DNA of 64,000 bases from Neptunicoccus cionae (GTDB taxonomy: Bacteria; Pseudomonadota; Alphaproteobacteria; Rhodobacterales; Rhodobacteraceae): NCBI RefSeq assembly GCF_002860325.1, contig NZ_PKOJ01000001.1, positions 868,001 to 932,000 on the forward strand. The letters are read 5' to 3'. The position numbers and the translations under genes are program-made. The notes beneath the pieces were generated by a model. The model saw only the letters and a program-made list of their open reading frames with translations. It had not been told where the DNA came from and ran no database searches. Positions 8,002 to 16,914 of this stretch are shown here, one piece after another (positions within the stretch are counted from its first letter, which is position 1; each line of letters opens with the position of its first letter).

Positions 8002-8526
8002 ATGCGCGTTATCGGGATTGATCCGGGCTTACGCAATCTGGGTTGGGGGATCGTGGATGTGGCAGGGACACGGGTGTCCCATGTGGCCAACGGTATCTGC
8101 AAGTCCACCACAGGCGGACCACTGGCACAGCGGTTGCTGAGCCTGCACAGCCAGCTTGAGGATGTGATCCGGCGCCACCAGCCGACGACCTCGGCTGTTG
8201 AAAATACATTCGTGAACAAGGACGGTGCCGGAACACTGAAGCTGGGTCAGGCGCGGGGGATCTGTTTGCTGGTTCCCGCGCAATTCGGGCTGGAGGTGGC
8301 AGAATATGCGCCCAATGCAGTGAAGAAGGTCGTGGTCGGTGTCGGCCATGCGGATAAGAAGCAGGTACTTCATATGGTGAAGATGCAGCTTGGCGGGGTA
8401 GATCCGGTCGGGCCGGATGCGGCGGATGCGCTGGCTATTGCCCTGTGCCACGCCCATCACGCACAGTTTTCAGGGCGGCTCGACGCGGCACTGGCCAAAG
8501 CGGAGACGCGAAAGGGGGCCGCATGA
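8002..8526 (+). CDS. ruvC: Crossover junction endodeoxyribonuclease RuvC
   Basis: Holliday-junction resolvase, a dimeric nuclease of 174 aa that nicks four-way junctions after RuvAB branch migration. Acidic catalytic residues are visible: Asp7 in [12 protein letters not shown], Glu67 in AVENTFVN, and the Asp pair in [17 protein letters not shown] near residue 140. A glycine/threonine-rich start [10 protein letters not shown] is canonical. Its TGA overlaps the ruvA ATG (ATGA), implying translational coupling. First gene of the long ruv-tol block. Confidence 0.98.
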   Translation: MRVIGIDPGLRNLGWGIVDVAGTRVSHVANGICKSTTGGPLAQRLLSLHSQLEDVIRRHQPTTSAVENTFVNKDGAGTLKLGQARGICLLVPAQFGLEVAEYAPNAVKKVVVGVGHADKKQVLHMVKMQLGGVDPVGPDAADALAIALCHAHHAQFSGRLDAALAKAETRKGAA

Positions 8527-9209
8527 TCGGCAAGATTACAGGTCGGGTAGACTATAAGGCAGCAGATCACATTCTGGTGGATGTTCAGGGGGTCGGTTAT
8601 CTGGTCTATTGTTCAGAACGCACCCTGACGGCGGTACCTCCCAAGGGCGGTGTCGTGGCTCTTTATACAGACCTTCTGGTGCGCGAGGACAATCTGCAAC
8701 TTTTCGGCTTTCTGACGCTGGCGGAAAAGGAGTGGCACCGGTTGTTAACCAGTGTGCAGGGGGTTGGGGCCAAAGTAGGACTGGCAATCGCCGGAACGCT
8801 GGGGGTAGAGGGCGTCAGCCGCGCGATCACCCTTGGAGATGTGGCCGCAGTCAAGGCAGCGCCCGGTGTCGGGCCGAAGCTGGCACAGCGCATTGTCGTG
8901 GAACTGAAGGACAAGGCGGCCAGTGTGATCGCCATGGGCGCGCAAGGGTCCGAGCAGGTGCAGGCTGATGATTCCGTGGTGATTGAAGCCCCAGTGGCGA
9001 AAAACGCACCCGCTGCACCAGTTGCGGCCGTCTCTGCAGGCGCAGCCTCTGCTGGCGCGCAGGCGGATGCGCTCTCGGCGTTGGTTAACCTTGGTTACGG
9101 CCACGGGGATGCCGCAATGGCAGTCGCGCAGGCGGGCGGTGATGCCCCCGAAGCGGACAGCGGTGCGTTGATAAAGGCAGCCTTGCGGTTGCTGGCACCG
9201 AAAGCCTAA
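8523..9209 (+). CDS. ruvA: Holliday junction branch migration protein RuvA
   Basis: Tetrameric junction-binding subunit of the RuvAB motor, 228 aa. The N-terminal OB domain starts [30 protein letters not shown]; two helix-hairpin-helix motifs follow ([16 protein letters not shown] and [19 protein letters not shown]). An Ala/Val-rich linker (residues about 150-180) leads to the C-terminal three-helix RuvB-binding domain ([22 protein letters not shown]). The linker is longer than in E. coli. Start overlaps the ruvC stop by four bases. Confidence 0.97.
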   Translation: MIGKITGRVDYKAADHILVDVQGVGYLVYCSERTLTAVPPKGGVVALYTDLLVREDNLQLFGFLTLAEKEWHRLLTSVQGVGAKVGLAIAGTLGVEGVSRAITLGDVAAVKAAPGVGPKLAQRIVVELKDKAASVIAMGAQGSEQVQADDSVVIEAPVAKNAPAAPVAAVSAGAASAGAQADALSALVNLGYGHGDAAMAVAQAGGDAPEADSGALIKAALRLLAPKA

Positions 9210-9253
9210 GTCGCGTGTTACGCAGGCCGGTTGGAAAAGAGTGCCTCCGGCGG

Positions 9254-9274
9254 GAGTATTTGGGGAACATTGAA
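9254..9274 (+). repeat. Intercistronic repeat, copy 1 (ruvA-ruvB)
   Basis: GAGTATTTGGGGAACATT followed by GAA, directly after the small GC inverted repeat CCTCCGGCGGGAG. The same 21 bases recur at 16046 and, with one change, at 10355, each time between genes of this operon and in the same orientation. Confidence 0.8.
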
Positions 9275-9303
9275 ATGATGTCTGTATTTGATTGGTGGAT
9301 TTT

Positions 9304-10332
9304 GTGAGCGAGCCTGATCCAACCCTGCGCCCTGATGCGCGTCCCGAAGATATGGACCGCGCGTTGCGGCCCCAAACGCTTGACGAGTTTACGGGGCAGG
9401 CGGAAGCGCGGGCCAACCTGAAGGTCTTTATCGAAAGCGCCAAGATGCGCGGGCAGGCGATGGATCATACATTGTTTTATGGTCCGCCCGGATTGGGCAA
9501 GACCACGCTTGCCCAGATTGTCAGCCGCGAGTTGGGCGTGAACTTTCGCATGACCAGCGGGCCGGTTCTGGCAAAAGCGGGCGATCTGGCGGCGATTCTG
9601 ACCAATTTGGATGCGCGGGATGTGTTGTTCATTGACGAGATCCACCGGCTGAATCCCGTGGTGGAGGAAGTGCTCTATCCTGCACTGGAAGATTTTGAAC
9701 TGGATCTGGTGATCGGGGAAGGTCCGGCAGCGCGAACTGTTCGGATTGATTTACAACCCTTTACGCTGGTGGGGGCGACGACGCGACTTGGTCTTCTGAC
9801 AACGCCCCTGCGGGACAGGTTCGGCATTCCGACACGGCTGGAATTTTATACCGTGCCGGAACTGTGTTCCATTGTGGAGCGCGGCGCACGGCTGATGGGA
9901 GCGAAATCCACGCCGGACGGGGCGATGGAAATTGCCCGCCGCGCCCGAGGCACGCCGCGCATCGCAGGGCGGTTGTTGCGCCGCGTGGTGGATTTTGCGG
10001 TTGTGGAGAGTGACGGAACGGTGACGCAGCAACTGGCGGACCGGTCGTTGACGCGGCTCGGAGTGGATCATCTGGGGCTTGATAATGCGGACCGGCGCTA
10101 TTTGCGGATGATTGCCGAGAATTTTGCCGGCGGGCCGGTCGGGGTGGAAACCATGTGCGCCGCGCTGAGCGAGGCGCGGGATGCCATTGAAGAGGTGATT
10201 GAACCTTATCTGTTGCAGCAGGGTCTGATCCAGCGCACGCCTCGTGGCCGGATGCTGGCGGCTAAAGCATGGGCTCATCTGGGGCTGGACGCGCCCAAGC
10301 GCGGACCCCAGGGCGAGCTGTTCGACGGCTAG
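9304..10332 (+). CDS. ruvB: Holliday junction branch migration ATPase RuvB
   Basis: Hexameric AAA+ motor that drives branch migration with RuvA; 342 aa. Walker A GPPGLGKT is at about residues 60-67, Walker [10 protein letters not shown] near 108-116, sensor 1 in [18 protein letters not shown], and a winged-helix DNA-binding domain at the C-terminus ([20 protein letters not shown]). The GTG at 9304 is chosen because it yields the family's start ([10 protein letters not shown]) and has GGTGGA just upstream; TTG 9292 and GTG 9295 are in-frame alternatives. Confidence 0.97.
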   Translation: MSEPDPTLRPDARPEDMDRALRPQTLDEFTGQAEARANLKVFIESAKMRGQAMDHTLFYGPPGLGKTTLAQIVSRELGVNFRMTSGPVLAKAGDLAAILTNLDARDVLFIDEIHRLNPVVEEVLYPALEDFELDLVIGEGPAARTVRIDLQPFTLVGATTRLGLLTTPLRDRFGIPTRLEFYTVPELCSIVERGARLMGAKSTPDGAMEIARRARGTPRIAGRLLRRVVDFAVVESDGTVTQQLADRSLTRLGVDHLGLDNADRRYLRMIAENFAGGPVGVETMCAALSEARDAIEEVIEPYLLQQGLIQRTPRGRMLAAKAWAHLGLDAPKRGPQGELFDG

Positions 10333-10354
10333 GGCCGGCGCGGATTTCGGGGGT

Positions 10355-10375
10355 GAGTATTTGGCGAACATTGAA
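10355..10375 (+). repeat. Intercistronic repeat, copy 2 (ruvB - 218-aa gene)
   Basis: GAGTATTTGGCGAACATT then GAA: 20 of 21 bases identical to the copies at 9254 and 16046. It follows the ruvB stop by 22 bases. Confidence 0.8.
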
Positions 10376-10413
10376 GGGTGCAGCCGGATTTCGAATCCGC
10401 TAGAAGGGCTGGC

Positions 10414-11070
10414 ATGAGCACGATCACGCAAAACCCCGCCCCTTTGTTTACCGCCGCTGATACCACCTATCGCTTTGCCCGCTGGGGCAGGCCGCTGGCG
10501 CCTGTCGTCTTTGGTGTGGGTGACGAGAGTTTGCCCCATCTGAAAGAGGCGATCGCCCAGACGGTAGGGATCACCGGCGGTGTGTTGGCGGAAACCGATC
10601 CCGAACTTGGCGCGAACTTTATGTGGTTCTTTTGCCGGAGCTGGTCCGAACTGGCCGCAGTGCCCAATCTGGACAAGCTGTTGCCGAATTTCGACCGGCT
10701 GATGGCCTCGCTTGAGGAGCAGGGGGCGAGCCGCTACCGGTCTTTCGGATTTGACAGGGACGGGGCTGTGCAGCTTTGCATTGTGCTTATCCGTGTGGAT
10801 GCGGCGACCGAAGCGATGTCGCTGCAAACCCTTGGCACCAGCGAGACGTTTCAGTCCCTGCTGACATGGGGAGAGGGGGCCTTTGCAGAGGAATCGCCCA
10901 TCGCTATTATTAAAAGCAACAATATGTGCATCGTAAAACCGGAGTATGCCGCCATCGTCCGTGCGGCCTATGATCCGATGATGCCCGCTGCTACAGAAGA
11001 CCCGAGCCACGCGCTGCGCCTGTCGGCCCGTGCAACGAAACTAGTGCAGGATATCGAAGATGGTGCATGA
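10414..11070 (+). CDS. Conserved hypothetical protein between ruvB and ybgC
   Basis: A 218-aa, apparently soluble protein without signal peptide. It contains motifs such as ARWGRPLAPVVFGVGDES, LGANFMWFFCRSWSEL and RYRSFGFDRDGAVQLCIVLIRVD that I recognise only as a conserved unknown at this location. The ATG at 10414 has AGAAGGGCTGGC upstream. It overlaps ybgC by 11 bases, so it is translated with the Tol genes, suggesting a role in envelope or recombination housekeeping, but no function can be assigned. Confidence 0.8.
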   Translation: MSTITQNPAPLFTAADTTYRFARWGRPLAPVVFGVGDESLPHLKEAIAQTVGITGGVLAETDPELGANFMWFFCRSWSELAAVPNLDKLLPNFDRLMASLEEQGASRYRSFGFDRDGAVQLCIVLIRVDAATEAMSLQTLGTSETFQSLLTWGEGAFAEESPIAIIKSNNMCIVKPEYAAIVRAAYDPMMPAATEDPSHALRLSARATKLVQDIEDGA

Positions 11071-11452
11071 GTTTCCGGTCCGCGTGTATTACGAGGACAC
11101 GGATCTGGCCGGCATTGTCTATTATGCCAATTATCTCAAGTTTATCGAGCGAGCGCGCTCTACCATGGTGCGCGAGGCGGGGCTTGACCAGATGGCCCTG
11201 AAAGAGGGGGAAGGGCTGGTCTTTGCCGTGCGACACGTGGATGCGACCTATCTGCGGCCTGCCAAACTGGATGATGCCCTGACCATTGCTACAAAACTGC
11301 AACAATTGTCCGGCGCCAAGCTGCTGTTCGAGCAGGATGTCATGCGGGGCGAGGAGAAGCTGTTTTCCTCAAAAATTACAGTGATTTGCATGAATGCTGC
11401 GGGCCGCGTTGTGCGTTTGCCGGCAGAAATTCGCGCAAAACTGGGACTGTAA
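11060..11452 (+). CDS. ybgC: Tol-Pal system-associated acyl-CoA thioesterase YbgC
   Basis: Hotdog-fold thioesterase of 130 aa that hydrolyses acyl-CoA or acyl-ACP thioesters and is linked to phospholipid metabolism at the Tol-Pal site. The signature YEDTDLAGIVYYANYLKFIERARS contains the catalytic aspartate of the 4-hydroxybenzoyl-CoA thioesterase class. Starts 11 bases inside the preceding gene and is followed by a 141-base gap before tolQ. Confidence 0.96.
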   Translation: MVHEFPVRVYYEDTDLAGIVYYANYLKFIERARSTMVREAGLDQMALKEGEGLVFAVRHVDATYLRPAKLDDALTIATKLQQLSGAKLLFEQDVMRGEEKLFSSKITVICMNAAGRVVRLPAEIRAKLGL

Positions 11453-11593
11453 CGTACATTTCACTGCCGACCCTGCAATGAAATATGGTTTTTTCCGTGC
11501 CGCCTGATTATGTTTACTGCAACAATCACGCCGTTGGCAAACAGCGGCATCAGGCAGTCTTGGATGTAAGACGTAACATAGTCGGGCGGACAC

Positions 11594-12289
11594 ATGGAAA
11601 CTGAAACACTCGCCGCAGTGCAGGAGGTCGACTTCTCGATGCTTGCGCTGTTCCTTCGCGCAACTCTCACGGTGAAGCTTGTGATGCTGATCCTGATCTT
11701 TGCCAGCATCTGGAGCTGGGGGATCATTATCCAGAAGTTCATCAACTACCGGATTGCCCGTCGGGAATCGGAAAAATTCGATCGGGCCTTCTGGTCGGGT
11801 GATCCGCTGGACGAGTTGTTTGACCGGCTCGGGCCGGAGCCTTCCGGCGCAGCTGAACGGATTTTTGCGGCCGGTATGGTGGAGTGGCGGCGCTCCCACC
11901 GCAGTGACGGCAATCTGATTGCCGGTGCACAGGCACGGATTGATCGCAGTATGGATGTGGCCATCAACCGTGAGAGCGAGAAACTGAACAACGGGCTGAC
12001 CTTTCTGGCAACCGTGGGCGCGATTGCCCCGTTTGTGGGTTTGTTCGGTACGGTTTGGGGGATCAAGAACGCCTTTGAGGAAATCGCGATCCAGCAGAAC
12101 ACCAACCTCGCCGTTGTGGCGCCCGGTATTGCAGAGGCGCTGGTGGCAACTGCGCTCGGCCTGTTGGCTGCGATTCCAGCTGTTATCTTTTACAACAAGC
12201 TGAGCACGGATTCCGACCGGATCATCAGCGGTTTCGACAGCTTCGCCGATGAGTTCGCTACAATCCTGTCCCGTCAGTTGGATAGCTGA
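11594..12289 (+). CDS. tolQ: Tol-Pal system protein TolQ
   Basis: Inner-membrane proton-channel subunit of the Tol motor (MotA/TolQ/ExbB family), 231 aa with three transmembrane helices: about residues 17-40 (ALFLRATLTVKLVMLILIFA), 135-158 (LATVGAIAPFVGLFGTVWGI) and 170-195 (VAPGIAEALVATALGLLAAIPAV). The helix 2-3 sequences are the conserved proton-path regions. Two bases separate its stop from tolR. Confidence 0.97.
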   Translation: METETLAAVQEVDFSMLALFLRATLTVKLVMLILIFASIWSWGIIIQKFINYRIARRESEKFDRAFWSGDPLDELFDRLGPEPSGAAERIFAAGMVEWRRSHRSDGNLIAGAQARIDRSMDVAINRESEKLNNGLTFLATVGAIAPFVGLFGTVWGIKNAFEEIAIQQNTNLAVVAPGIAEALVATALGLLAAIPAVIFYNKLSTDSDRIISGFDSFADEFATILSRQLDS

Positions 12290-12291
12290 TC

Positions 12292-12780
12292 ATGGGGGCC
12301 GGTGTTGTAGACAGAGGTGGCGGAGGCGGTCGCAAGGGCCGTCGCAGCCACGGAAAAAGCAAGCCGATGGCGGAAATCAACGTGACACCCTTTGTGGATG
12401 TGATGCTGGTACTGCTGATCATTTTCATGGTGGCTGCCCCGTTGCTGACCGTTGGCGTGCCGATCGAATTGCCCAAGACTGCGGCACAACCCCTGCCGAC
12501 CGAGGAGGAAGAGCCTCTGGCGCTGGCGATTGCGGCGGATGGAACGCTGATGCTGCAAAACACTGAAATCAATCGCGCCGATCTGGTGGCCAAGATGCGG
12601 GCTATTGCAGCGGAGCGTCAGGACGACAAAGTGTTCCTGCGCGCGGACGGGGCGGTGCCCTATGCCAGCGTTATGGAAATCATGGGCGCGCTGAATGCAG
12701 GCGGGTTCCGCAATATCGGGCTGGTCACGGATGCGGGTGGTCCGCGTCTGGACGGGACCGACGCCCCGGCGGAGCAGTAG
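12292..12780 (+). CDS. tolR: Tol-Pal system protein TolR
   Basis: ExbD/TolR-family stator subunit, 162 aa, anchored by one N-terminal helix with the essential aspartate in INVTPFVDVMLVLLIIFMV. The periplasmic domain has PIELPKTAAQPLPTEEEEPLALAIAADG and the closing VMEIMGALNAGGFRNIGLVT. A glycine/arginine-rich leader (RGGGGGRKGRRSHGKSKP) precedes the helix on the cytoplasmic side. Confidence 0.97.
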   Translation: MGAGVVDRGGGGGRKGRRSHGKSKPMAEINVTPFVDVMLVLLIIFMVAAPLLTVGVPIELPKTAAQPLPTEEEEPLALAIAADGTLMLQNTEINRADLVAKMRAIAAERQDDKVFLRADGAVPYASVMEIMGALNAGGFRNIGLVTDAGGPRLDGTDAPAEQ

Positions 12781-12789
12781 GGGCGTTCC

Positions 12790-14058
12790 GTGGAGACCGG
12801 CACCAAAATATCAATCGGAATGCATGGCATCCTGTTGGGGCTGGCCGCCTTTGGTGGCCCGCTGTTTGACAGTGACGAAAGCAAGGCAATCCAGATTTCC
12901 GAAGTGTCGATCATCACGAGCGCGGAATTCGACGGTCTGATGTCCAGCGCGCCGTCCCCGCAGCTGGACGAACCTTCACAGTCCCTGCCTTCGCCACAGG
13001 AAGAACCGTCGCAAACAGTGGACGCGCCGCAAGTGGAAACACCGGTCGAAGAGCCGCCGGTTCAGGACAACCAGACACCGCCAGAGACCGATACACCGCC
13101 TGAAGCTCCTGATCTTGCAGAGGCGGCAGAGCCGGACACGCCCCCAGAGCCGGTAGTGGAAACTCCACCGGAGCCAGCAGTGGAAAGCACCGAGACCGCA
13201 GAGCAAGCGCAGGAGGCAACCGGCAACACAGTCGTTACGCCGGACGCTCAGGTTTCCGATACAGACACAAGCGGTCAGGTTTCGCCGGACCGTCTGGCGT
13301 TGCTGCGGCCGAAACCCCGCCCGGCACCGCGAATCGACAATAAGGTCTCGCCCGAGCCGCCAACAGATGCACAAACCGGCGCGGAAGCTGTGGAGTCCAC
13401 CACACCAAGCGAAGAAGCGGCCGAGCCCGAAGAGACAAAAGAAGAAGTTGCACCAAAGGAAAGCACGACCGAGATCGTGACCGAAGCAGAGCAGGACCCG
13501 AATTCGGCTGCTCCGGTGAAATCCGCACGGCCCAAAGGCCGGCCCTCGGATATTGTCGCCCGTGCGCAGGCTGCCAAGGATGCAGCCCGCAAGGCAGCAG
13601 AGCAGGAACAGGCCAGACAGGCGGCAACCGATAAGGCAGCAGCAGACAAGGCAGCTAAGGAAGCACAAGCCCGTGCCATTGAAGAGGCGGTCAAAGCCGC
13701 CGCTGCCGAAGCCGCAGCAGAGGCCGCAGCCAAGCCGAGCGGACCGCCCCTGACAGGGCGTGAAAAAGGGGCTTTGGTGCTGGCCGTGCAGCAATGCTGG
13801 GCGCCGCCGGTTGGTGTGCAGGGTGCTGCAGATCTGGTTGTGACCCTGTCGGTTGAGCTGTCGCAAGATGGTAAACTGGTAGGAAATCCGAAATTGATTG
13901 AACCATCCGGCACTCCGCAGGGTTTGGTTCAGCAGGCCTATGAGGCAGGACGGCGGGCCCTGATCCGTTGTGCGCCTTACAGCCTGCCCCAAGACAAATA
14001 CGAACAATGGCGGCAAATCGAAGTCGTCTTTAACCCCCAAAACATGGCGGTGAGATAA
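12790..14058 (+). CDS. tolA: Tol-Pal system protein TolA
   Basis: Periplasm-spanning link between the TolQR motor and TolB/Pal, 422 aa from a GTG start. Residues about 6-20 ([15 protein letters not shown]) form the membrane anchor. A long Pro/Glu/Thr-rich segment follows, then an Ala/Lys/Glu helix ([17 protein letters not shown] and on, about 245-315), and a compact C-terminal TolA domain ([29 protein letters not shown]). The composition of the middle differs from enteric TolA, being more acidic. Overlaps the tolB ATG by one base. Confidence 0.94.
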   Translation: METGTKISIGMHGILLGLAAFGGPLFDSDESKAIQISEVSIITSAEFDGLMSSAPSPQLDEPSQSLPSPQEEPSQTVDAPQVETPVEEPPVQDNQTPPETDTPPEAPDLAEAAEPDTPPEPVVETPPEPAVESTETAEQAQEATGNTVVTPDAQVSDTDTSGQVSPDRLALLRPKPRPAPRIDNKVSPEPPTDAQTGAEAVESTTPSEEAAEPEETKEEVAPKESTTEIVTEAEQDPNSAAPVKSARPKGRPSDIVARAQAAKDAARKAAEQEQARQAATDKAAADKAAKEAQARAIEEAVKAAAAEAAAEAAAKPSGPPLTGREKGALVLAVQQCWAPPVGVQGAADLVVTLSVELSQDGKLVGNPKLIEPSGTPQGLVQQAYEAGRRALIRCAPYSLPQDKYEQWRQIEVVFNPQNMAVR

Positions 14059-15383
14059 TGAAACAGTTTTTGAAGCTCTGTATACTGGCAGCAGCGGTAA
14101 TAGCTCCGCTTCAGGGGCAGGCCCAAAGTGACGGGCCGCTGCGGATCGAGATTACCGAAGGTGTGATCGAACCGATGCCGATTGCGATCCCCACCTTTGT
14201 GGCAGAAAACGCCGGCGCGCAGTCCTTTGCCCAGCAACTGACGGATGTTGTAACCGCCGATCTGGTGAATACGGGTTTGTTCCGTGCCATTCCGGCCAGC
14301 GCCCATATCGGCACCATCTCCAATTTCAACGCACCGGCCCAATTCTCAGACTGGAAGGCGATCAATGCGCAGGCTCTGGTGACAGGGGCGGTAAGCCTGA
14401 CCGAAAACAACCAGATGGTTGTTAAATTCCGTCTGTTTGATGTCTTCGGGCAAGAGCAACTGGAAGGCGTGCAATTTGCGGCCAGCAGCCAGAGCTGGCG
14501 CCGGATGAGCCATAAGGTCGCTGATGTGATCTACAGCCGCCTGACCGGTGAAGACCCCTATTTTGACAGTCGCGTGGCCTATATTGCTGAAGAAGGCCCC
14601 AAGAACGACCGTAAAAAGCGGGTTGCTGTTATGGATTATGACGGGGCCAATGTGCGTTATCTGACCGGAAGCGAGGATATTGTTCTCGCGCCGCGTTTTT
14701 CACCAAATGCGCGGGAAATTATCTATACCACCTATGAAACCGGTGTGCCGCAGGTCTTCCTGATGAATGTGGATACATTGTCCCGGCGCGCCCTTGACGC
14801 TGCCGGTCAGGACATGACCTTTGCGCCCCGTTTCAGCCCTGATGGTCGCAAGGTCATTATGTCGCTCAGCAACGGGGGCAACTCGGATATTTACACGTTT
14901 GATATTGCCACCGGACAGAAAACCCAGCTGACAAATTCTCCTGCCATTGAAACCGCGCCAAGCTTTAGTCCTGACGGCAGCCAGATCGTGTTTGAAAGCG
15001 ATCGGGGCGGCGGGCAGCAAATCTATGTTATGCCCGCCAACGGCGGTGAGGCGAAGCGGATCAGTTTCGGGCCCGGACGATACGGCACGCCGGTCTGGTC
15101 TCCGCGCGGTGATCTGATCGCCTTCACCAATATCAGCGGCGGCCGCTTTCACATTGGTGTGATGCGCACAGATGGCAGCCAGGAAAAACTGCTGACCGGA
15201 TCGTTCCTTGATGAGGGGCCGACATGGTCTCCGAACGGGCGTGTCATTATGTTTTTTCGCGAAACCCAAGGGGAAAGCGGTGCCCCTGCGCTCTACTCTA
15301 TGGATGTGACGGGCCAGAACCTGCGTAAGATTACAACACCCACCTTTGCCTCCGATCCGGCCTGGTCCGGACTGCTGGAGTAG
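14058..15383 (+). CDS. tolB: Tol-Pal system beta-propeller protein TolB
   Basis: Periplasmic protein of 441 aa that binds Pal and the C-terminus of TolA. A signal peptide ([22 protein letters not shown]) is followed by the N-terminal alpha/beta domain and a six-bladed propeller. Blade repeats are visible as [71 protein letters not shown] and [16 protein letters not shown], each of the x-P-x-F/W-S-P-D/N-G type. Confidence 0.97.
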   Translation: MKQFLKLCILAAAVIAPLQGQAQSDGPLRIEITEGVIEPMPIAIPTFVAENAGAQSFAQQLTDVVTADLVNTGLFRAIPASAHIGTISNFNAPAQFSDWKAINAQALVTGAVSLTENNQMVVKFRLFDVFGQEQLEGVQFAASSQSWRRMSHKVADVIYSRLTGEDPYFDSRVAYIAEEGPKNDRKKRVAVMDYDGANVRYLTGSEDIVLAPRFSPNAREIIYTTYETGVPQVFLMNVDTLSRRALDAAGQDMTFAPRFSPDGRKVIMSLSNGGNSDIYTFDIATGQKTQLTNSPAIETAPSFSPDGSQIVFESDRGGGQQIYVMPANGGEAKRISFGPGRYGTPVWSPRGDLIAFTNISGGRFHIGVMRTDGSQEKLLTGSFLDEGPTWSPNGRVIMFFRETQGESGAPALYSMDVTGQNLRKITTPTFASDPAWSGLLE

Positions 15384-15485
15384 GTGACACGGCATTTCCC
15401 ATAAGGTAGAAGAACTGCTATAGATGCAGTGAATTTAACGCAGTTCCAAAGCGCCCGAGACGCTGATGAACGAAAGGATGAGCAG

Positions 15486-15995
15486 ATGAAAATGACAAAA
15501 ATCGGCCTGATGCTGGCCTGTGTGACCGCGCTTGCAGCCTGTGACATGCGCCCCAAGACCGGCGATGACACCGGATACAGCGGCGCGAATGCGAACGGAG
15601 CCGGTGTGGGTGGGGTGAATGATCCCTCTTCGGTGGCTTACTTCAACCAGACCATCGGGGATCGGGTGCTGTTTCTGGTAGACCAGCATACCCTGACGCC
15701 AGTGGCGATGCAGACACTGGATGGGCAGGCAAACTGGCTACAGCAAAACAGCACTTACTCGGTAACGATCGAGGGCCATGCGGATGAGACCGGTACACGG
15801 GAATACAACCTTGCGCTGGGCGCCCGTCGGGCAAACTCTGTCCGGGATTATCTTGTCAGCCGCGGTGTTGCTGAAAGCCGGATCGACACGGTGACCTACG
15901 GCAAGGAACGGCCGCTGGCGATCTGCTCGAACGAAGAATGCTGGTCCAAAAACCGTCGCGCGGTGACACTGGTGGCGACCGGACTGACCAGCTAG
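15486..15995 (+). CDS. pal: Peptidoglycan-associated lipoprotein Pal
   Basis: Outer-membrane lipoprotein of 169 aa that binds peptidoglycan and TolB. The lipobox is LAAC in MKMTKIGLMLACVTALAACD (Cys19 region). The OmpA-like domain carries TIEGHADETGTREYNLALGARRANSVRDYLVSRGV with the diaminopimelate-binding Asp and Arg. Start at ATG 15486 is supported by AAAGGATGAGCAG. A strong hairpin at 16011-16039 follows. Confidence 0.97.
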   Translation: MKMTKIGLMLACVTALAACDMRPKTGDDTGYSGANANGAGVGGVNDPSSVAYFNQTIGDRVLFLVDQHTLTPVAMQTLDGQANWLQQNSTYSVTIEGHADETGTREYNLALGARRANSVRDYLVSRGVAESRIDTVTYGKERPLAICSNEECWSKNRRAVTLVATGLTS

Positions 15996-16010
15996 GTCAA
16001 AGAGGAACCT

Positions 16011-16039
16011 GCGCCGTTTGCGGGCCCCGCAGGCGGCGC
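16011..16039 (+). terminator. Stem-loop between pal and cpoB
   Basis: GCGCCG pairs with CGGCGC, with an inner stem TGCGGG/CCCGCA. No T-run follows; instead the 21-base intercistronic repeat begins seven bases later. Likely an mRNA-stabilising or attenuating hairpin within the tol operon. Confidence 0.55.
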
Positions 16040-16045
16040 GTTCAA

Positions 16046-16066
16046 GAGTATTTGGGGAACATTGAA
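16046..16066 (+). repeat. Intercistronic repeat, copy 3 (pal-cpoB)
   Basis: Identical 21 bases to the copy at 9254 (GAGTATTTGGGGAACATT then GAA); it ends one base before the cpoB ATG and may supply its ribosome site (GGGGAA). Confidence 0.8.
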
Positions 16067-16067
16067 G

Positions 16068-16898
16068 ATGCGGATTTTGCGGGCAATCTTGGTAGCGGCG
16101 GTTCTGACGCCTCTGGGCGCGCAAGCGCAGGATGGCGAAACGCTGGCGGATATCCGGCAGGAACTGGAGTTTCTCTACGCCGATATTGTTTCCATGAAGC
16201 GGGAACTCTCTACCACCGGAGCCGCAACCCAAAGCAGCAGCAATGCTCCGGCCCTTCAACGGATTGATGCACTGGAAGCCGAAATGCGGCGACTGACCGG
16301 CGCAATCGAGGAAAAGCAGTTCTGGATCGAAAGTATCGTCAGTGACGGTACAAACCGGATCGGTGATCTTGAATTCCGTTTGTGCGAGATGGAGGCAAAC
16401 TGCGATGTTTCCTCGCTGGACCGGACCGCTCCTTTGGGCGGCAAGGTGTCGACCCGTCCGCGTGCGCCGGTTCCAACCGGTGGCGGTGTTCAGACGGGCG
16501 GGACAAGCGGGACCACAAGTACCGAACAGAATACGTTCCAGCGTGCCATGGCTGCTTATGAAGCGCAGGACTATGCCAGTGCAGCCGCACAATTTGATAC
16601 GTTGATTTCCAACTTTCCCGGAGGGCCGCTGACCGGCGAAGCCTATTACTGGAAAGGTGCGGCTCTGGCTGCGCAAAACAACTGGGACGGCGCAGCGCGC
16701 AGTTTTCTGGAGAGTTTCAGCGGCGCGCCTCAAGGCACCAAAGCACCGGAAGCGCTTTACCGGTTGGGTCTGAGCCTCAAGGAACTGGGCCAGCAAGAAG
16801 AGGCTTGTCTGATGCTGGCAGAGGTGCCGATCCGCTATCCGGCCGCTTCTATTCTCGGGGAAGCGCAGGCCAGTCGCAGCGCCATAGGGTGTTCCTGA
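16068..16898 (+). CDS. cpoB: Tol-Pal accessory protein CpoB (YbgF)
   Basis: Periplasmic coordinator of Tol-Pal with peptidoglycan synthesis, 276 aa. It has a signal peptide (MRILRAILVAAVLTPLGAQAQ), an N-terminal coiled coil (about residues 25-90: DIRQELEFLYADIVSMKREL, LEAEMRRLTGAIEEKQFW), a Gly/Thr-rich linker, and C-terminal TPR repeats from TFQRAMAAYEAQDYASAAAQF to the end. An upstream TTG at 16062 is an alternative start. The TilS gene starts 16 bases downstream. Confidence 0.94.
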   Translation: MRILRAILVAAVLTPLGAQAQDGETLADIRQELEFLYADIVSMKRELSTTGAATQSSSNAPALQRIDALEAEMRRLTGAIEEKQFWIESIVSDGTNRIGDLEFRLCEMEANCDVSSLDRTAPLGGKVSTRPRAPVPTGGGVQTGGTSGTTSTEQNTFQRAMAAYEAQDYASAAAQFDTLISNFPGGPLTGEAYYWKGAALAAQNNWDGAARSFLESFSGAPQGTKAPEALYRLGLSLKELGQQEEACLMLAEVPIRYPAASILGEAQASRSAIGCS

Positions 16899-16914
16899 CC
16901 CGTCGGCGCAAGCT

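Noticed and set aside
12976-14040. 354-codon minus-strand frame across tolA
   Set aside because: Cys/Arg/Leu-rich translation without family features, caused by the repetitive GC-rich tolA sequence.
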